Below are positions 38,187 to 50,365 of a stretch of DNA of 64,000 nt, piece by piece. This stretch comes from Agapetus fuscipes (taxonomy: Eukaryota; Arthropoda; Insecta; Trichoptera; Glossosomatidae), in assembly GCA_951799405.1 (NCBI GenBank), contig OX637338.1, forward strand, positions 8,122,001 to 8,186,000, read 5' to 3'. A program made the position numbers and the translations under genes. The notes beneath the pieces are model-generated. The model was given only the letters and a program-made list of their open reading frames with translations, did not search any database and was not told the origin of the DNA. The first letter of the stretch is position 1, and every line of letters begins with the position of its first letter.

Positions 38187-38500
38187 TTAAGAAATCCTGT
38201 GCGGGAGACTCCCTAGATTCTAGAGACTCTAAGGGTCTATGACACTTGTTGTAGTGCCGCAGAGGTGTACGAGCTTGGTCGTCGCTACAAAGCGCCAATA
38301 CTCAAGCAAGACCCAGTTGCTGTAAGGCTGGATGGACCTTTTTAGTGACCGGTCTTTGGTAAAGGTTTTTTATGATTTTTTTTCAACCCAGCGAAGAGCA
38401 TATTTGGAAATATAAATTGTATTTTTTTGTGCTCCGCCGGGATCCCACAACCTTCCATTTACGAGTCTGAAGTGTTGCCATTGGACTACGGACCGGTCCA
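38187..38500 (-). repeat. Composite SINE, tail-B type, without 5S head
   Basis: Inverted partner of 37547-37937. Read on the minus strand it starts exactly at TGGACCGGTCCGTAG of the tRNA-like module, so the 5S head is missing. It runs to the same CAGGATTTCTTAA tail. B-box bases have a small deletion (GGTTGTGGGATCCC). Confidence 0.88.
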
Positions 38501-39719
38501 AAAATTGCATTCCTCTTCACAAATTTATTTTGTGTTCACACAAATGGTGGTCATTCTCAAATACTTCATTTACATAAATCATGCTGTTATAATTTTCTAG
38601 ATGTGTTACTATTAAAAGCTTAAGCGCTAGATTTTAAATGCTCGAGTTCCTGAAAATATATATAAAGTTTGAGGGTTTGTGTATTGATATAGTGGAGATT
38701 TCTTTTAAATTAATGATGTAAAAATAAAAAATACACAAAGTTTTTCTTACTTGTTGATTTATATTCTCTTGATGAGTTGTTCTCTTGATAACGGTGCTAC
38801 AACAGCGAAAGCGCTCGAGAAAATAAAACAGCTTGTGAAGAAAAACTTTGTTATTTTTACATTATCAATTGAAAATATACATATTTAGAAGTATTAAGTA
38901 TCTTATATGTATATGTGTGAATCAATCTATGACTTTTCAGACCTTTTCAGTGGGTGGGTACTTAGGTACTAATTGTTATTCATGTTTATACCTTCACGTA
39001 CTCCGGCTTACCTACTTGAAGTAGGCTTCTAACTCATGTTGATAGACAGTAGGTATTTACTTTTGTATGTTGTCATTTGTCCCTAAGCTTTTTAGACAAT
39101 CTTTGTAAGCCTACTGAAGCCTTCATGTCAGTGATTCTCAACCTGTCATTTGCAGGTCGTATGCGGCTCAAAACATTCAAAGTCTATCGTCCAATTAATT
39201 TTAGGACTGCTTATTGTTTTTGTCATAACGTCATTCCATAAAAATTGCCTGAAAACTTTGAAACAGTACAAAATGTTACTAAATTTTGTTTTGGTTGCTT
39301 ACCTTGTTATTTCTTTGTTATGTCTCTTGGTATATAATTATTGTAATGCTATTCTTACTCTTAGTAAAAAAAAGTTCTTAGACTTGGTTATTGGAATCTT
39401 CCTACGATGATTTGCAGATATAATGGACCTTATCATAGACCTGATTTGACGAACCTTCGAGTACCTAACAACTAAATTTTTTCTCGATGCTAATAAACTA
39501 GAAAGTCACAAGCTTAAATGTACACATTTAAAAAAAAACTGAATTTACTAAACTTTATATATGTAGTTGCCTTTTTTAACTAAATGCAGGTGATAAATAT
39601 AATAACATCTTGTTACATTAGCAGTTAGCACCATGATTATATATGCATCCCACACTATTTATAATCGATAATCAAAGTTGCTAAGAAATATCAACAATTA
39701 AGATTCATTTAAATGTTAA
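38501..39719. other. AT-rich spacer
   Basis: No gene recognised. A hAT-like terminus word (CAGTGATTCTCAACC, 39129-39143) was seen without a partner. Confidence 0.4.
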
Positions 39720-39805
39720 CCGATAGCCCTGCGCAAGAAGACATGTGCAACTTTTGCTGGCTTTCCCTGAAGCAGAGGTGACATTGGCAAAGTGAAACAA
39801 TTTTA
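39720..39805 (-). repeat. R1 fragment
   Basis: Middle of R1 in reverse orientation (GTGCAACTTTTGCTGGC, AGAGGTGACATTGGCAAAGT), truncated at both ends. Confidence 0.65.
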
Positions 39806-39829
39806 CAGTTTTTAAAAAAGTAAGCATTC

Positions 39830-39960
39830 AAAGAAAAAAGGTTGAGTACGACTTCGCTGGGTCAACACTACTTGCACGAGGCTGGAATTCGAACGCGGCA
39901 TTTCTACTCAAATAAGACTTACCCTCTAACTCAACTCCGTACTGGAGATACTTTTACTAC
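39830..39960 (-). repeat. Possible tRNA-like SINE relic
   Basis: The minus strand has a B-box-like GCGTTCGAATTCCAGCC preceded at tRNA-like spacing by GAGTTGAGTTAGAGGGTAAG. It matches none of the other families here, so only the box pattern supports it. Confidence 0.35.
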
Positions 39961-40719
39961 TAACTTATTTTTTTAGACTACGTGATTTCTGTCTTTTGTG
40001 TCTTTCAACCATTGACTAAGCACTAACTTTATAAATCGATTTTCAAAATTGACGCAAAAAGTATTTAGGTAGGTACTGTCCTAATTGAATTACGTAACGG
40101 TTTTCAATCAGCAGAAAAAGGAGTGTTATAACTGGATTGGTCGAGTGGTTAATTTTAATAAAAAATAAGTTATTTATTTGAAGTTTACATTTTAAATTAC
40201 ATTTTTTTCGTGTTCTGTTTTGTTTAAACTAGAAAATGGATGGCATACTTACATACATCATAGTAATGTACATAGTAATAATGAGGTCGGAACATTTTTG
40301 ATTTTGAAAGTTTTTCTCGGCGAGGAAACGTCAGTTTGTGTGGGACTACCGTCCATAGCAACCAATAATAAAATTGTATGCCTTTTCCATGGCAACTCGA
40401 CTGGGTGACTACACAATATTGTCTTTTCTAATTCATGTACGGACCTCAATGACTATTACCTAATTGAATTTTTTCTCATATTTAATTAAAAAAAAAACTG
40501 GTTATATTTTCGTTTTTCACAGCCGCATCTGAAGCCTTTCTCATGTTGAAACGCTCCCACAAAGCTTTGTGAATTAAAATGGCGGAAACGAAATAAAGTT
40601 TCTGAATGCATTTTTCACAATCATTTTGCAGTTGAGAATGTTGTGGTGAGTTTTGAGTGGGACCGCGCGGAGGTCGTCTGAGTGTGAAGAGGCGAGTCAA
40701 CAGCCAGTGCGGCATCACT
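39961..40719. other. Spacer with TTAGCAACCAATA-type relic
   Basis: Around 40310-40420, GAGGAAACGTCAGTTTGTG, CCATAGCAACCAATAATA and CCATGGCAACTCG match the older repeat seen near 1590 and 23940. No gene recognised. Confidence 0.4.
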
Positions 40720-41022
40720 AGTATAATACGCTACGTTTAAACTCCACCGTAGCAAAAAAGCCTGGAAATTAAAGAGCATATCTTGTGAGCGTTTAAGTTT
40801 CCATAATTTTAAAGTACTGTAAGTTTAAACAATGATTTATACTCGAGCTATGGACCACAAGTATGTCGAGTATAAAACATTGCGTAAATATTTAACCATC
40901 GCATAAACTTCGTAAACAGAGAAAATGTATGGAATGTAAAAAATCGCCTCTAGTGAAAGTGTAAGTTTCCATATGTTTTAAGTAAAGTTGAGATACAACG
41001 TAATGTTTTCTACTTGGGGCAC
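40720..41022. mobile_element. Two adjacent small palindromic elements
   Basis: 40720-40853 has the core TCTTGTGAGCGTTTAAGTTT. 40862-41022 is bounded by GAGTATAAAACATTGCGTAA and an inverted TACAACGTAATGTTTTCTA, with the core CGCCTCTAGTGAAAGTGT. Same family as 8614, 48466, 48795, 57640 and 58085. Confidence 0.6.
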
Positions 41023-41029
41023 AGACCGC

Positions 41030-41330
41030 GAGTACTCCTTCAGTCTCAGCCTTTGCGGGACACACGATCTCTGTGATTAAAATTTCCAAAAGAAATGCCA
41101 GGCACGAAAGGCCTCTTGGCGTTTGTGCCGCCTTCCCTGGGACGCCGGGACGTGGGCGGCTGGCTGATCAAACTGGAAAATTCCAGACATCTCGCCCTTT
41201 TTCGCGGTGACTTGTTGACAGAATGTCCAAATGAAAGAGGTGTTAAGCCGCCCAAGAAAGTGTCACGTTTTGACTTTCACAGAGCACGGTGCTACATTTT
41301 GTTTGACTCGCGATAACAAATAACACTCGT
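41030..41330. other. GC-richer patch of unknown role
   Basis: About 300 bp markedly richer in G and C than its surroundings, with a 73-codon open frame (41095-41316, ATG in a fair context). No protein family was recognised. It could be a conserved element or promoter; coding status is doubtful. Confidence 0.35.
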
Positions 41331-41491
41331 GAACGTGTTTCAGCATGTTTTTCTTAGTTTATAAAATGTGAAAACTTCGGAATGTCCTTAACAAAATTAT
41401 TGCATTATTTTTTTAATGATATTTATGTTGAATGATCTATTTTAAAAGCCACGGATCCTGCAGGACTGAAGACATATTTTTTATTGCTAAA

Positions 41492-41726
41492 TTCCTTGAC
41501 TTATAGGTTGGTATGAGGCTGACCACTCATACTGTAAAAAATGGTTCAATTTGCCAATGTCACCCCTGTTTCAGGGAAGGTCCGCAATAGTTGCAGGGCT
41601 TTGAGATTGGAATTTTATATTGGAAGTCCACATTCGGCATGTTTAAGCGCGAACTTATACGTCTCTGCTTGTGGGAATGCATTTAATATGAATCTTAAAT
41701 GTAATATATCTTTGCAACTTAGAGTA
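41492..41726 (+). repeat. R1 dispersed repeat
   Basis: Nearly full copy from TTCCTTGACTTATAGGTTGG to ATATCTTTGCAACTTAG, with a small deletion after GCAGGGCTT. The TTAGAT tail is reduced. Confidence 0.85.
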
Positions 41727-42704
41727 TAGACAGATTATAAATGGAAGAAAAAATACTTTGTTCTTACTTAAAAATTATGCATTCATTACTCATACTGTAC
41801 TTTAACTGTAACTCCATCATTTTGCCACAAGGGGCGACATGAGCTTCCGAAAAGTTGTCTACACTTCTTTCTACCTATATCTACAAAATTTTCTTACATT
41901 TAAAATATGGAAACACAGATCCACAGATCTGTGTTACGAACAATGTTCATATCCGTAATAACAAAATCATTGTTCAGAATATTATACCTAAATAATAACA
42001 TTTTAAGGTTAAATTTTGGTAGGTATATTGTTTACAATAGCCTGAAAAGGGTGTGTTTTGAAAGCCTGAAACTTAATTTGCATATCGTCCATGTCATGGT
42101 GAATGTGAATTTACTTTACAAAACTATGTTTGCTGAAGTAGGTACTGGCATTTAGTGGGTAGTGAGTGGTCTGTGGATTTCCGTTTTACGTCCAACGATA
42201 TCTTAGTTCGGGAAGCAGATGTGGACCAGTAATTAAATAGTGAATGGTCGGGGTACTTAGCTGGTTGCTATGCTTATTGGTAACGTTATTAAGCAATCAG
42301 TGGAGCTGAAGCAGATGCCCAATCTGAATAATCTATACAGCCAAGATTCCATCCAAGGTTGCCAGCAGTGAAATCATGTATTTTTGTTGTACTTAAATTA
42401 GTATTGATGTTTATAAATACACAGGAAAAACTTATTTTGGTGTTCAGTATGGATCATTAAAAAAAAACTAAATTGATGTAAATAGATATAATTTACCTAT
42501 ACATACCTTACCTGCTTTTCACACATTCTCAATTTCCGGCTCCCGGAAGATCAAATATTTATTTCTTGGAAACAACTTAAGTAGTAGGTACATAATTGTA
42601 TCCGACTTGCAGTTTTAACGTCTATTGAATTTAAAAATCTTTTTTATTCTTTTATGTTTAATATCATATTTATTTTTGAAAATAGATTTTTGAAGATGAA
42701 TGCA
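41727..42704. other. AT-rich spacer
   Basis: No gene or repeat recognised. Confidence 0.4.
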
Positions 42705-42895
42705 ATTAACCAACCTATTCTGAGGAATTAATAATTCATTATTAGATATTAAATAAATTATTAATAAATAATTACCCAATGACATGGGTTGAACCAGGAT
42801 CGAATTTATAGTCAAATGACCCCGGCGGGGTATCGAACCAACGTATTCCAAATACACTAGAAAGATCAGCCACTTGACTCCCTCGGCCATAACAC
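42705..42895 (-). repeat. R3 tRNA-derived SINE
   Basis: The minus strand has a tRNA-like head (TTATGGCCGAGGGAGTCAAG, GTTGGTTCGATACCCCGCC) and the R3 body end CATGTCATTGGGTAATTATT with an AT-rich tail. Confidence 0.75.
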
Positions 42896-43045
42896 CGATT
42901 AAGCTCCTTTCAAGCCCCCCTACGGGATTAATGTATGTGATAAATAAAATAAAAACAAATAGTGGACAGCAAAAAATATCTTCATATACTTATTTTGATC
43001 TGTTGAGGCTCACAAAATAAATCAGTGTTTAAAGGGCTCCCTCAA

Positions 43046-43234
43046 TTATCTTCTGTTTAGTAGGGGATGTAAGGAAATGCTCTCACATAACATATTAGGA
43101 GAGGCTTCAGGAAGTGGGTGTGCTTGGGAAGCGAGATCATACTCGTAAAATTGTTTTATCGCCTTCATAACACGAGGCTGTGACGCGATTGCCATGATTC
43201 TCCAATATTCGCAGAGTGAAACAGTGATCCACAA
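43046..43234 (-). other. Possible coding fragment, unrecognised
   Basis: A minus-strand open stretch reads RIMAIASQPRVMKAIKQFYE then YDLASQAHPLPEASPNMLCE. Its composition looks more protein-like than the flanks, but it has no usable start, no clear splice sites and no recognised family. It may be part of a decayed element. Confidence 0.25.
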
Positions 43235-43267
43235 CCTGTGCCCTGTTTCTTAACTAGTCTTTAATAT

Positions 43268-43503
43268 ATTATAATCTAAGTTGCAAAGATAAATTCACTT
43301 TTAAAATTAATGTATAAATGAATGCAGACATGTGTAAGTTTGCGCTTACAAATGCTGTATGTGTACTTACAATTTAAAAACCAAACCTCGAATGAACATA
43401 AACTTTTGCAGATCTTCCCTGAAACAGCGGTGTCATTGGTAAAGTGAACCATTTTTTTACAGCATGGGTGGCCAGCCTCATAGCAACCTATAAGTTAAGG
43501 GAT
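43268..43503 (-). repeat. R1 dispersed repeat
   Basis: Reverse copy from TAATCTAAGTTGCAAAGATA to AGCAACCTATAAGTTAAGG, moderately diverged. Confidence 0.8.
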
Positions 43504-46500
43504 TTATTCCAACCTATAGTCACTATCTTAAATGGATCTTTTTTCTAAGAGTGTTAAATGTTTTCTTTTAGATTAAAAATCGTAAGGTAGACAAAGTGGA
43601 ATTTATCAACGTTTTGTCGTAGTAGGTAGTATACGACATTATCAGCAGTCGTCTATTTTATGTCAATGAGGCACGAAACCTTACGTCTAGTTCAAATTTG
43701 ATATCATTGGCAGAGTGAGTTTGTATAGAAATTTGTAGAAGTGTTTTTGTACAAAACTTGCTTAGAAAATAAAAATAAAATGTGAATTTTGTTTGTTTAC
43801 AATTTCGTTGAATGAAATACCTCAAATGTGGATAACTCAAATGAAAATTTTAAATATGAGGTAAATAATTTGGCACATTTCCTGGAAACGTGAGTGGAAT
43901 TGGTAAAAGTAGGTCAATCTTTTTTTTGGTACATGCCCTCAACATTACAAGAACATTCTATTTAAGCATCCTTCATGAATCTTCAGATATATGTTATCTA
44001 GAAAGGTCGTAATATGTGACGATGGTCGATGAGAGCGATAAATCTCTTCAAAATTAAATATTTGATTAAAAAAATATTAATAAATAATTTTTAGAACACT
44101 TCAAGTGGGTCCTTTGAATTTGCACAAGGCTTTACCCAAAATACTGAAGGTTTTTTTGTGGAATTAATTCTCGTGCTACCTCCTGCTTTATCTATCTACA
44201 TTAATTAAGAAAATTATGTTTAAAATGTGGGCTCTTTCACTAACGTATTTTGTTGATATCATGATTATCAAAAATTTCAGTCAGAAAATCTCGGCAGTAT
44301 TTTTGAAGCAGCTGAAAAAGAGAGACGTAAAAAATGGCTTGATTATGTAGAAAAATATTTTTCGAAAGGTTGCATGTGTCTGATATACCTACTCTGCAAA
44401 AACGAAATCGTATATTTAAATATAAGCTCGTTGAATAACATTAGTATCGCTTACCGTAAATATTCAGGTGTAATGTAGCGAAAATAATTGAATTTATTAT
44501 TACGTTAAGGCTCGAAAATATTTTGTTTCTATATTAAGGAAATTATTTTCATGCAAACATGAAGCATTTTTTTACATGGTTATTTTTAGTAGATCAGGAT
44601 TTTGTCATTAATTTGGCTTAAATGGAACGATACTAATCAGAAAAAAAATGTGTAGGTGTGTTTTTGTTGTTATTATTGGTGTAAGTTCATTTATTTTGAA
44701 AATTATCGTTTCTTAATCCGACATGTTTTTTAATGCATTATAATCGGAAAACAATTTCTGTGTAAAAAAAATATTTCTAAGTTGAACATTTATTATAAAG
44801 TTTTCTTTTACTTTACTAAATAGTTATAAGTTAATACTTTTTTATGCATTTATTTTGTAATTAGTTCAATAGTTTGTAAGTATGTATAAAATATTTAATT
44901 TTCATATTTTCTAAACGGCTAATGCCGTATAAAAAATTAAAAAAAACCCAAATCCCTAGTAAAAATAAGTGAATAAATTAAATATTGGAACCAAGAAAAA
45001 TGAAAGATTTACATAGTCTATTACTTCTTTCGACTTATAATTCCAGTGGGAATTTTCACAGGAAGTCATGTTCTGCCACGAGCTATAAAGGCAGTAAAAT
45101 TTTCAACAGACTTTATACAAAATGCGAAAGTTTCAACGAGTCTTTTTATAGTTTTCCGATGCTCATAATGCACCTTCTCTCGGGTAGCCTCGCTGAAAAC
45201 AAAACATGTTCGCTGGTTTTTATCTGAGAATTTTTAATATAACAGACCTGAGGTTGCCGCGGTACCACTTTATAAGAAAAAAACCCTTTCATAAGTTAAA
45301 TTGGATGTCCCTTTCTAGTTTCAAGGAGATACATTAGTAAAATACCTCTGGAGCGAGATGGAAGGTCGCTTCCTTCAAACATTTTCTCTGTAACTTTTTC
45401 AATTATAATGTTGATTCTACGACAATCGCCCATCTGTGATATTTTCAGAATAATTAGTCAAATTATTCAAATACCAAATGAAAGAGCTTAACTTTTTTCT
45501 TTCTTTCAATTAGTACAATAGAACTGATCCAAAGAAAGCCATCGATGTTGGCGGTAATGATTTAAATTAGGGAAATTTATATTACTGTTTCATTTAAATA
45601 ATACAAAGCAGTATAAAAAGGTTAGTTCTTGGTTAACATTTGAAAGAATTAATTCATCGAATTGTTATAAAGAGCTAATGACAACCGAATATATAAGATT
45701 TTTTTTTTTGATTAAACGATGCATTTCTTGCCACCATCAAACGAAACAGTAATTTTATAATTATTATTATAATTCTGTTGTCCATTTGTATTTTGTTTAA
45801 ATTATAGGTGTATTGAATCTCTTAAACAACTAATCGATTAAAAAAAGATAAAATATACAACGAGGAAGTGACTATTTCAAACAGTGCTATCATTTCGAAA
45901 GGCTTACCTGCGTACCTGGAAACTTTAGCTATAAAAATGAAAATTGTTTTGCAAGTTCCGTGTTCCTGTGGACTTCTTCTTCTTCAAGGGAGGCTCTCAT
46001 CGCTAAGCACCACATTATATCCGCACAGTCGCCCATTCAGCCCTCATACAGCTCTCAAAGTTGGCTGAAAAGCTTAATTCCGCTGTTTGAGCGGCCGTCT
46101 GAGGCTTGTTACCAGTCACCGGGCGCACATTCAGGATATTGAGCGTGTTTGAAGACAGTTTAGCGTTGCTTAATTGCAATGGCAAATTAAAAACAACCTC
46201 AACATCGATTCAGCAAGCAGAAGCATCAACAAGTAACAATCTTTTGGAAAAAGGACCCAAAGCAAGATACTGAATGGAGGAACAATAAGACTAAAATGGC
46301 TATCTAGAAAGAAATTAATCGACAGTTTCAAAATATCATTTAAAAAGAAAGAATGCATGCTTTAAGAATATTAATTTCAATGAGAAATAAATAATTTTGG
46401 AAACTTATGACAGAGGTCAAGTGAATTAAGAAAATTTTGCTTTAATATTTAGGTGTACGAAAAATGACTGGAATTGATAACGGTGGAAACTTTTTTCATA

Positions 46501-46944
46501 AAAAAGGGAATAAATGAGTTGTAGAGGGGTGGAATGAAATGTTTTTCTTGTTTATTGATCACCATTTACAATTGAATATAGTGTTTTTTTTTGAGAATTC
46601 TAATATCGCAAAATTTTGTTCGTATTTTTTTTAATTTACTGAAATATACACAGTAGATACATATTTCATTGTTTGTAATGTAATGAAAATATGAAATAAG
46701 GAATTTACGTGCCGGTCAAATTGTTAGGCTGGCCTATCAATCAAAATATTCAGGGTTCGATTAAACTTTAATTTAATATTCACTCAGGCTGAAAATTTGA
46801 ACCGGCCGGTCGGGACGTCTGAATAGAGGGAGGTCGCTGGGCGTCAGATGCTTCCGAAAAATATGATTATGAAAGAAATAAAAAATGCAGGAAATAAATA
46901 AACTAAAATAGAGAAGACTCATGTTATCTCCAATATTAAGTGTG
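43504..46944. other. 3.4-kb AT-rich region, no gene recognised
   Basis: No known repeat or host exon could be assigned. Two patches are less AT-rich: 44985-45230 and 45955-46145. The second has a CTTCTTCTTCTTC run and GAGCGGCCGTCTGAGG. They are candidates for conserved regulatory DNA only. Confidence 0.35.
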
Positions 46945-47085
46945 TTTCAGGGAAGGTCGGCAAGAGTTGCAGGGCTTATGTTCATTTGAGATTGCATGCG
47001 TGAGCGCGAAATTATGCGTGTCTGCTTGTGGAAATGCATTTAATATGAATCTCAAATGATACATATCTTTGCAGCTTAGATTTTG
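46945..47085 (+). repeat. R1 fragment
   Basis: Starts at GTGTTTCAGGGAAGGTCGG and lacks the head and about 35 internal bases. It ends at ATATCTTTGCAGCTTAGATT. Confidence 0.75.
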
Positions 47086-48465
47086 ATTCTTTTTTTTTTA
47101 AAGTTGGTAGTTATTAAAAAAAAAACATTTGTTGTTATTTTCACTGAATTTTGAAATACCTACTATAGTTTTTTGTGGGATGATAATAATATCTGCCATT
47201 GATTAATTTGAAATTATAAAAAAATATTCCCATACCAGCATTTTGATTTAAAAAAACGAAATATTTTTGCTTTGAAACAAAGGTATATTTTGCATAATTT
47301 AAGCGAAATATTGTAGTGTATTTGTTTTGAAAAGTCTCTAAATTAAAACATACAAGTCTTCTTTTAGGATCTTTATTTGCACTTAATTTATTTTACAAAT
47401 TTACATATATTTTTAACACTTTTGGTTACACAAATTTATTTTCACAGTTTAGTATCGCTTACACTCTTCAAATCTAAGGCAACTATCTCACTGGCTTAGC
47501 GCACTCAATTCTACGCCTTATATACTTCACAGACAGAACTATCCAGTGACTAATTTTACCAGCACATTCGCGAATATTCTACCAAGTTCAAGAGTACAAA
47601 AGGATCATTTAATTTCTAGATTTCTTAGGCCTATAATTATTGCTACCTACGGTGTACACCTATATTAATCTACTTTTGACATAAAATTATAATAACTATT
47701 ACTACCTACGATGTACACCTATATTAATCTACTATTTACATTACAATATAATTATTTTTGCGTGAATAATAAATTAAATTTTGCTTTCATTGCTTTTCAT
47801 GTAGGTTTCTGAGTACTTTTTTTGGCTAATACACTTTTGATGACAATGGTTAACTAGAAAATTCTAGAAACACTGTAATATAAGCACTGTGAATAAAGTA
47901 CTTTTGTGCTTAAGTACTTTGGCCTTCTACGAGATCTCAAAAAGCCGTTAACACTATAGTACCTACCGATCAAATTACTAAGGTTTTCAATTTAAAAGAT
48001 TTTTTGAACCATGCCCTTTAAAGCTGTATTAATTTATGTTTTAAAAATGATGATGCTACATTGCCATGCTTTTTTTAATTTAAAAATCACTGCGTGGGAG
48101 GAAGCACAAGTATTCTCAATTTTCATCGTTAGCGATTCCTAGTAAATTTACGTAAGTGAAAAAAAAACTTCTCGATTCAAAAAGTAAGTTTTTATTTTAA
48201 ATCATGTATTTGATAAAGACTATTTGTGCTTTTGCTATGGCAAAAAAGATGTACGTCGTTTATGAGTAAGCCGCCATTGTACATTTTGTTGCTGGTAAAA
48301 ATACAAATTCTCCGAAAAGCGAAAAAAGGCCCGGGCAGAGTGAAATGGCCCTGAAAATAAAATTAAAAACCTATTTTGTATTCTTCACAAAGGAAATTTA
48401 TCTCTGGCGTGATAATTTTGTCAAATGGCACGTAATTCTAGCAGACACAATACTGCTTTACCCGG
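47086..48465. other. AT-rich region with a 60-bp tandem duplication
   Basis: At about 47635-47750 a roughly 60-bp unit with CTACCTACGGTGTACACCTA occurs twice in tandem with a few changes. Otherwise nothing was recognised. Confidence 0.5.
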
Positions 48466-48618
48466 AGTATAAAACACGACGTTAATACTCAACCATCGCA
48501 TAACAGAAAATAATGTATGGAAACAAAAACGCTCTCTGGTTTTTTTACATTATTTTATTTATTTATGGTGCTTACGCGATGATTGCGTATTTACTAAATG
48601 TTTTATACTCGGAGTTTT
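48466..48618. mobile_element. Small palindromic element, GGAGTATAAAACA ends
   Basis: Inverted ends ACCCGGAGTATAAAACACGA and ATGTTTTATACTCGGAGT, with inner inverted CAACCATCGCATAA / TTACGCGATGATTG. The core is diverged (CGCTCTCTGG). Confidence 0.7.
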
Positions 48619-48794
48619 GAGGAGCGGGGGGACATTTCATATGAAATGAATCTGAGAGTTTTGCAAATAGATGCTGTAAAGCTGTAGACAATTTTTCAAA
48701 GCTGAAAAAAGTAATTTAAATAGGTGACGTCTAGTTTAAGCAAAATTTACGACTTGTATTACACATGGGAGCGAATGATATCATGTTCAGTACC

Positions 48795-48955
48795 GTAAGT
48801 GTAAAAATTTAGTGTAAGTACATTTAACTGTAAAGCTTACCAAAAAATGTATGAAAAGTAAAACAGTGCCTCTAGCGAGCGTTTCAGTTTCCGTACATTT
48901 TTTGGTATAACGCTATGGTTAAAGTTGTTTAAGTGGGATTATATTATTACGATTT
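48795..48955. mobile_element. Small palindromic element, CTCTAGCGAGCGTTT core
   Basis: Inverted arms ACCAAAAAATGTATGAAAAG and TTTCCGTACATTTTTTGGT surround GTGCCTCTAGCGAGCG. Outer arms extend partly (AACTGTAAAGC / GCTATGGTTAAAG). Confidence 0.65.
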
Positions 48956-49682
48956 GTATAACCCTTAAGACACTCACAAATCTAATCTTAGATTTAAATG
49001 TTAGTAAATCGAATGTAGTAATGATATTTTTATCGTGAAAGTTTTGTTTTTCAAAACTGCAGACATTGAACTGCAGTCTTTCAATGGTTTTTGAACTCAA
49101 AACTTGATTTTAATTCCACTTTTTCTTGGAGTTTTTTTTTTATAAAAATATACCTATGCTATGATTAAAGAAACGCAATTACGTAGACAAAAATACATTA
49201 TTTTTTTTCACGAGTTTTAAAGTAAAAAAATGTTTTCTTTCGGGGAAATTCGGGTTTTGTGTAGGTTTAAACAAGAGATAAATTTTGAAAAGAATCGCAT
49301 CATTTTACAAATTATTTTTATATTTCATATAGTATTTAAAATGTTGCTATAAATGTGGTGTTATTTTTTTTATACTCTCCAACTAATTAAGTCATCCATT
49401 TTTTGATAAAGGAGGAACACAAAGGGAAGATGTAATGTGCTGGCATACAATCTGGGCATACTCATTTCATAGACGCTGTGTTCTGTAATCAAGAAATTTA
49501 ATTAGATGCAAATCTGTTTTGGTGGGGAAGTTTCAAAGTATAAGCATAAATAATTATTAATTTGAAACTGTACACAACGTATGCCAAAAGAGACGGTAGC
49601 GTTTTGTTCCTACAACTTTTACTTGTGATGAAAGTTATTATATTTACTTTTTAATGAAAGTAATTACTTTTTGATATAGTTT
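48956..49682. other. AT-rich spacer
   Basis: No gene or repeat recognised. Confidence 0.4.
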
Positions 49683-49864
49683 TTCTCGGGTTAGACCATG
49701 TTCTACTTGCAATAATTTTGTCTGCCGACGTTTCATTCCCTCGAGCGGGGAACATTTTCAAGGCTCGAAGCGACGGGGCACCTTTGTCCTCTGTTTGCTT
49801 TTGGGCAACTGTGAAACGTCGGCAGACAAAATTACTGCAAGTAGAACATGGTCTAACCCAAAAA
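49683..49864. mobile_element. Foldback element, GGGTTAGACCATG ends
   Basis: Inverted arms of about 50 bp read GGGTTAGACCATGTTCTACT inward through TTGTCTGCCGACGTTTCA. The loop is about 75 bp and relatively GC-rich (CTCGAGCGGGG, CGAAGCGACGGGG). No coding sequence. Confidence 0.85.
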
Positions 49865-49965
49865 ATCATTGAACACCAACCATGAAAGTGAAAGATCACA
49901 ACTTTATTACTTTTACTTTGTAATTAAAATTATTACAATGATCATCGGTTTCCTTGATTTACGAT

Positions 49966-50178
49966 TCCTTGACTTATAGGTTGGTATGAAGCTGACCAAC
50001 CATACTGTAAAAAATTATTCACTTTGCCAATGTCACCCCTGTTTCAGGGAAGGTCGGCAAGAGTTGCAGGGCGTTTTTATATTGTAGGTACACACGCGGC
50101 ATGTGTTAGCGCGAACTTATACGTTTAATATGAATCTTAAATGATAAATATCTTTGCAGCTTAGATTTAGATTTAGAT
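49966..50178 (+). repeat. R1 dispersed repeat
   Basis: Starts TCCTTGACTTATAGGTTGG, has two short internal deletions, and ends CTTTGCAGCTTAGATTTAGA with two extra TTTAGA repeats. Confidence 0.85.
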
Positions 50179-50274
50179 CGGTGAAACATTGTGGGATTGT
50201 ATCCGCAATGACCACATACGAAAAGTCTATGAAATAGAGGACATAGGAAGATGGAGCAGATCATTTTGGAAACA

Positions 50275-50365
50275 TCATGTCCTGGAGTATAAAACATTAC
50301 GTAAATTCTTCTCGTTTTTATTTTTTATTTTTACGCAATCGAGGGGAATTTACGCATTGTTTATT
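50275..50365. mobile_element. Partial small palindromic element
   Basis: GGAGTATAAAACATTACGTA and a following TTTTTACGCAATCG match the ends of the 48466 element. The core is missing. Confidence 0.5.

Noticed and set aside
39129..39143. Left end of a hAT element (CAGTGATTCTCAACC)
   Set aside because: The word matches a common hAT terminus, but no inverted partner or flanking duplication was found nearby.
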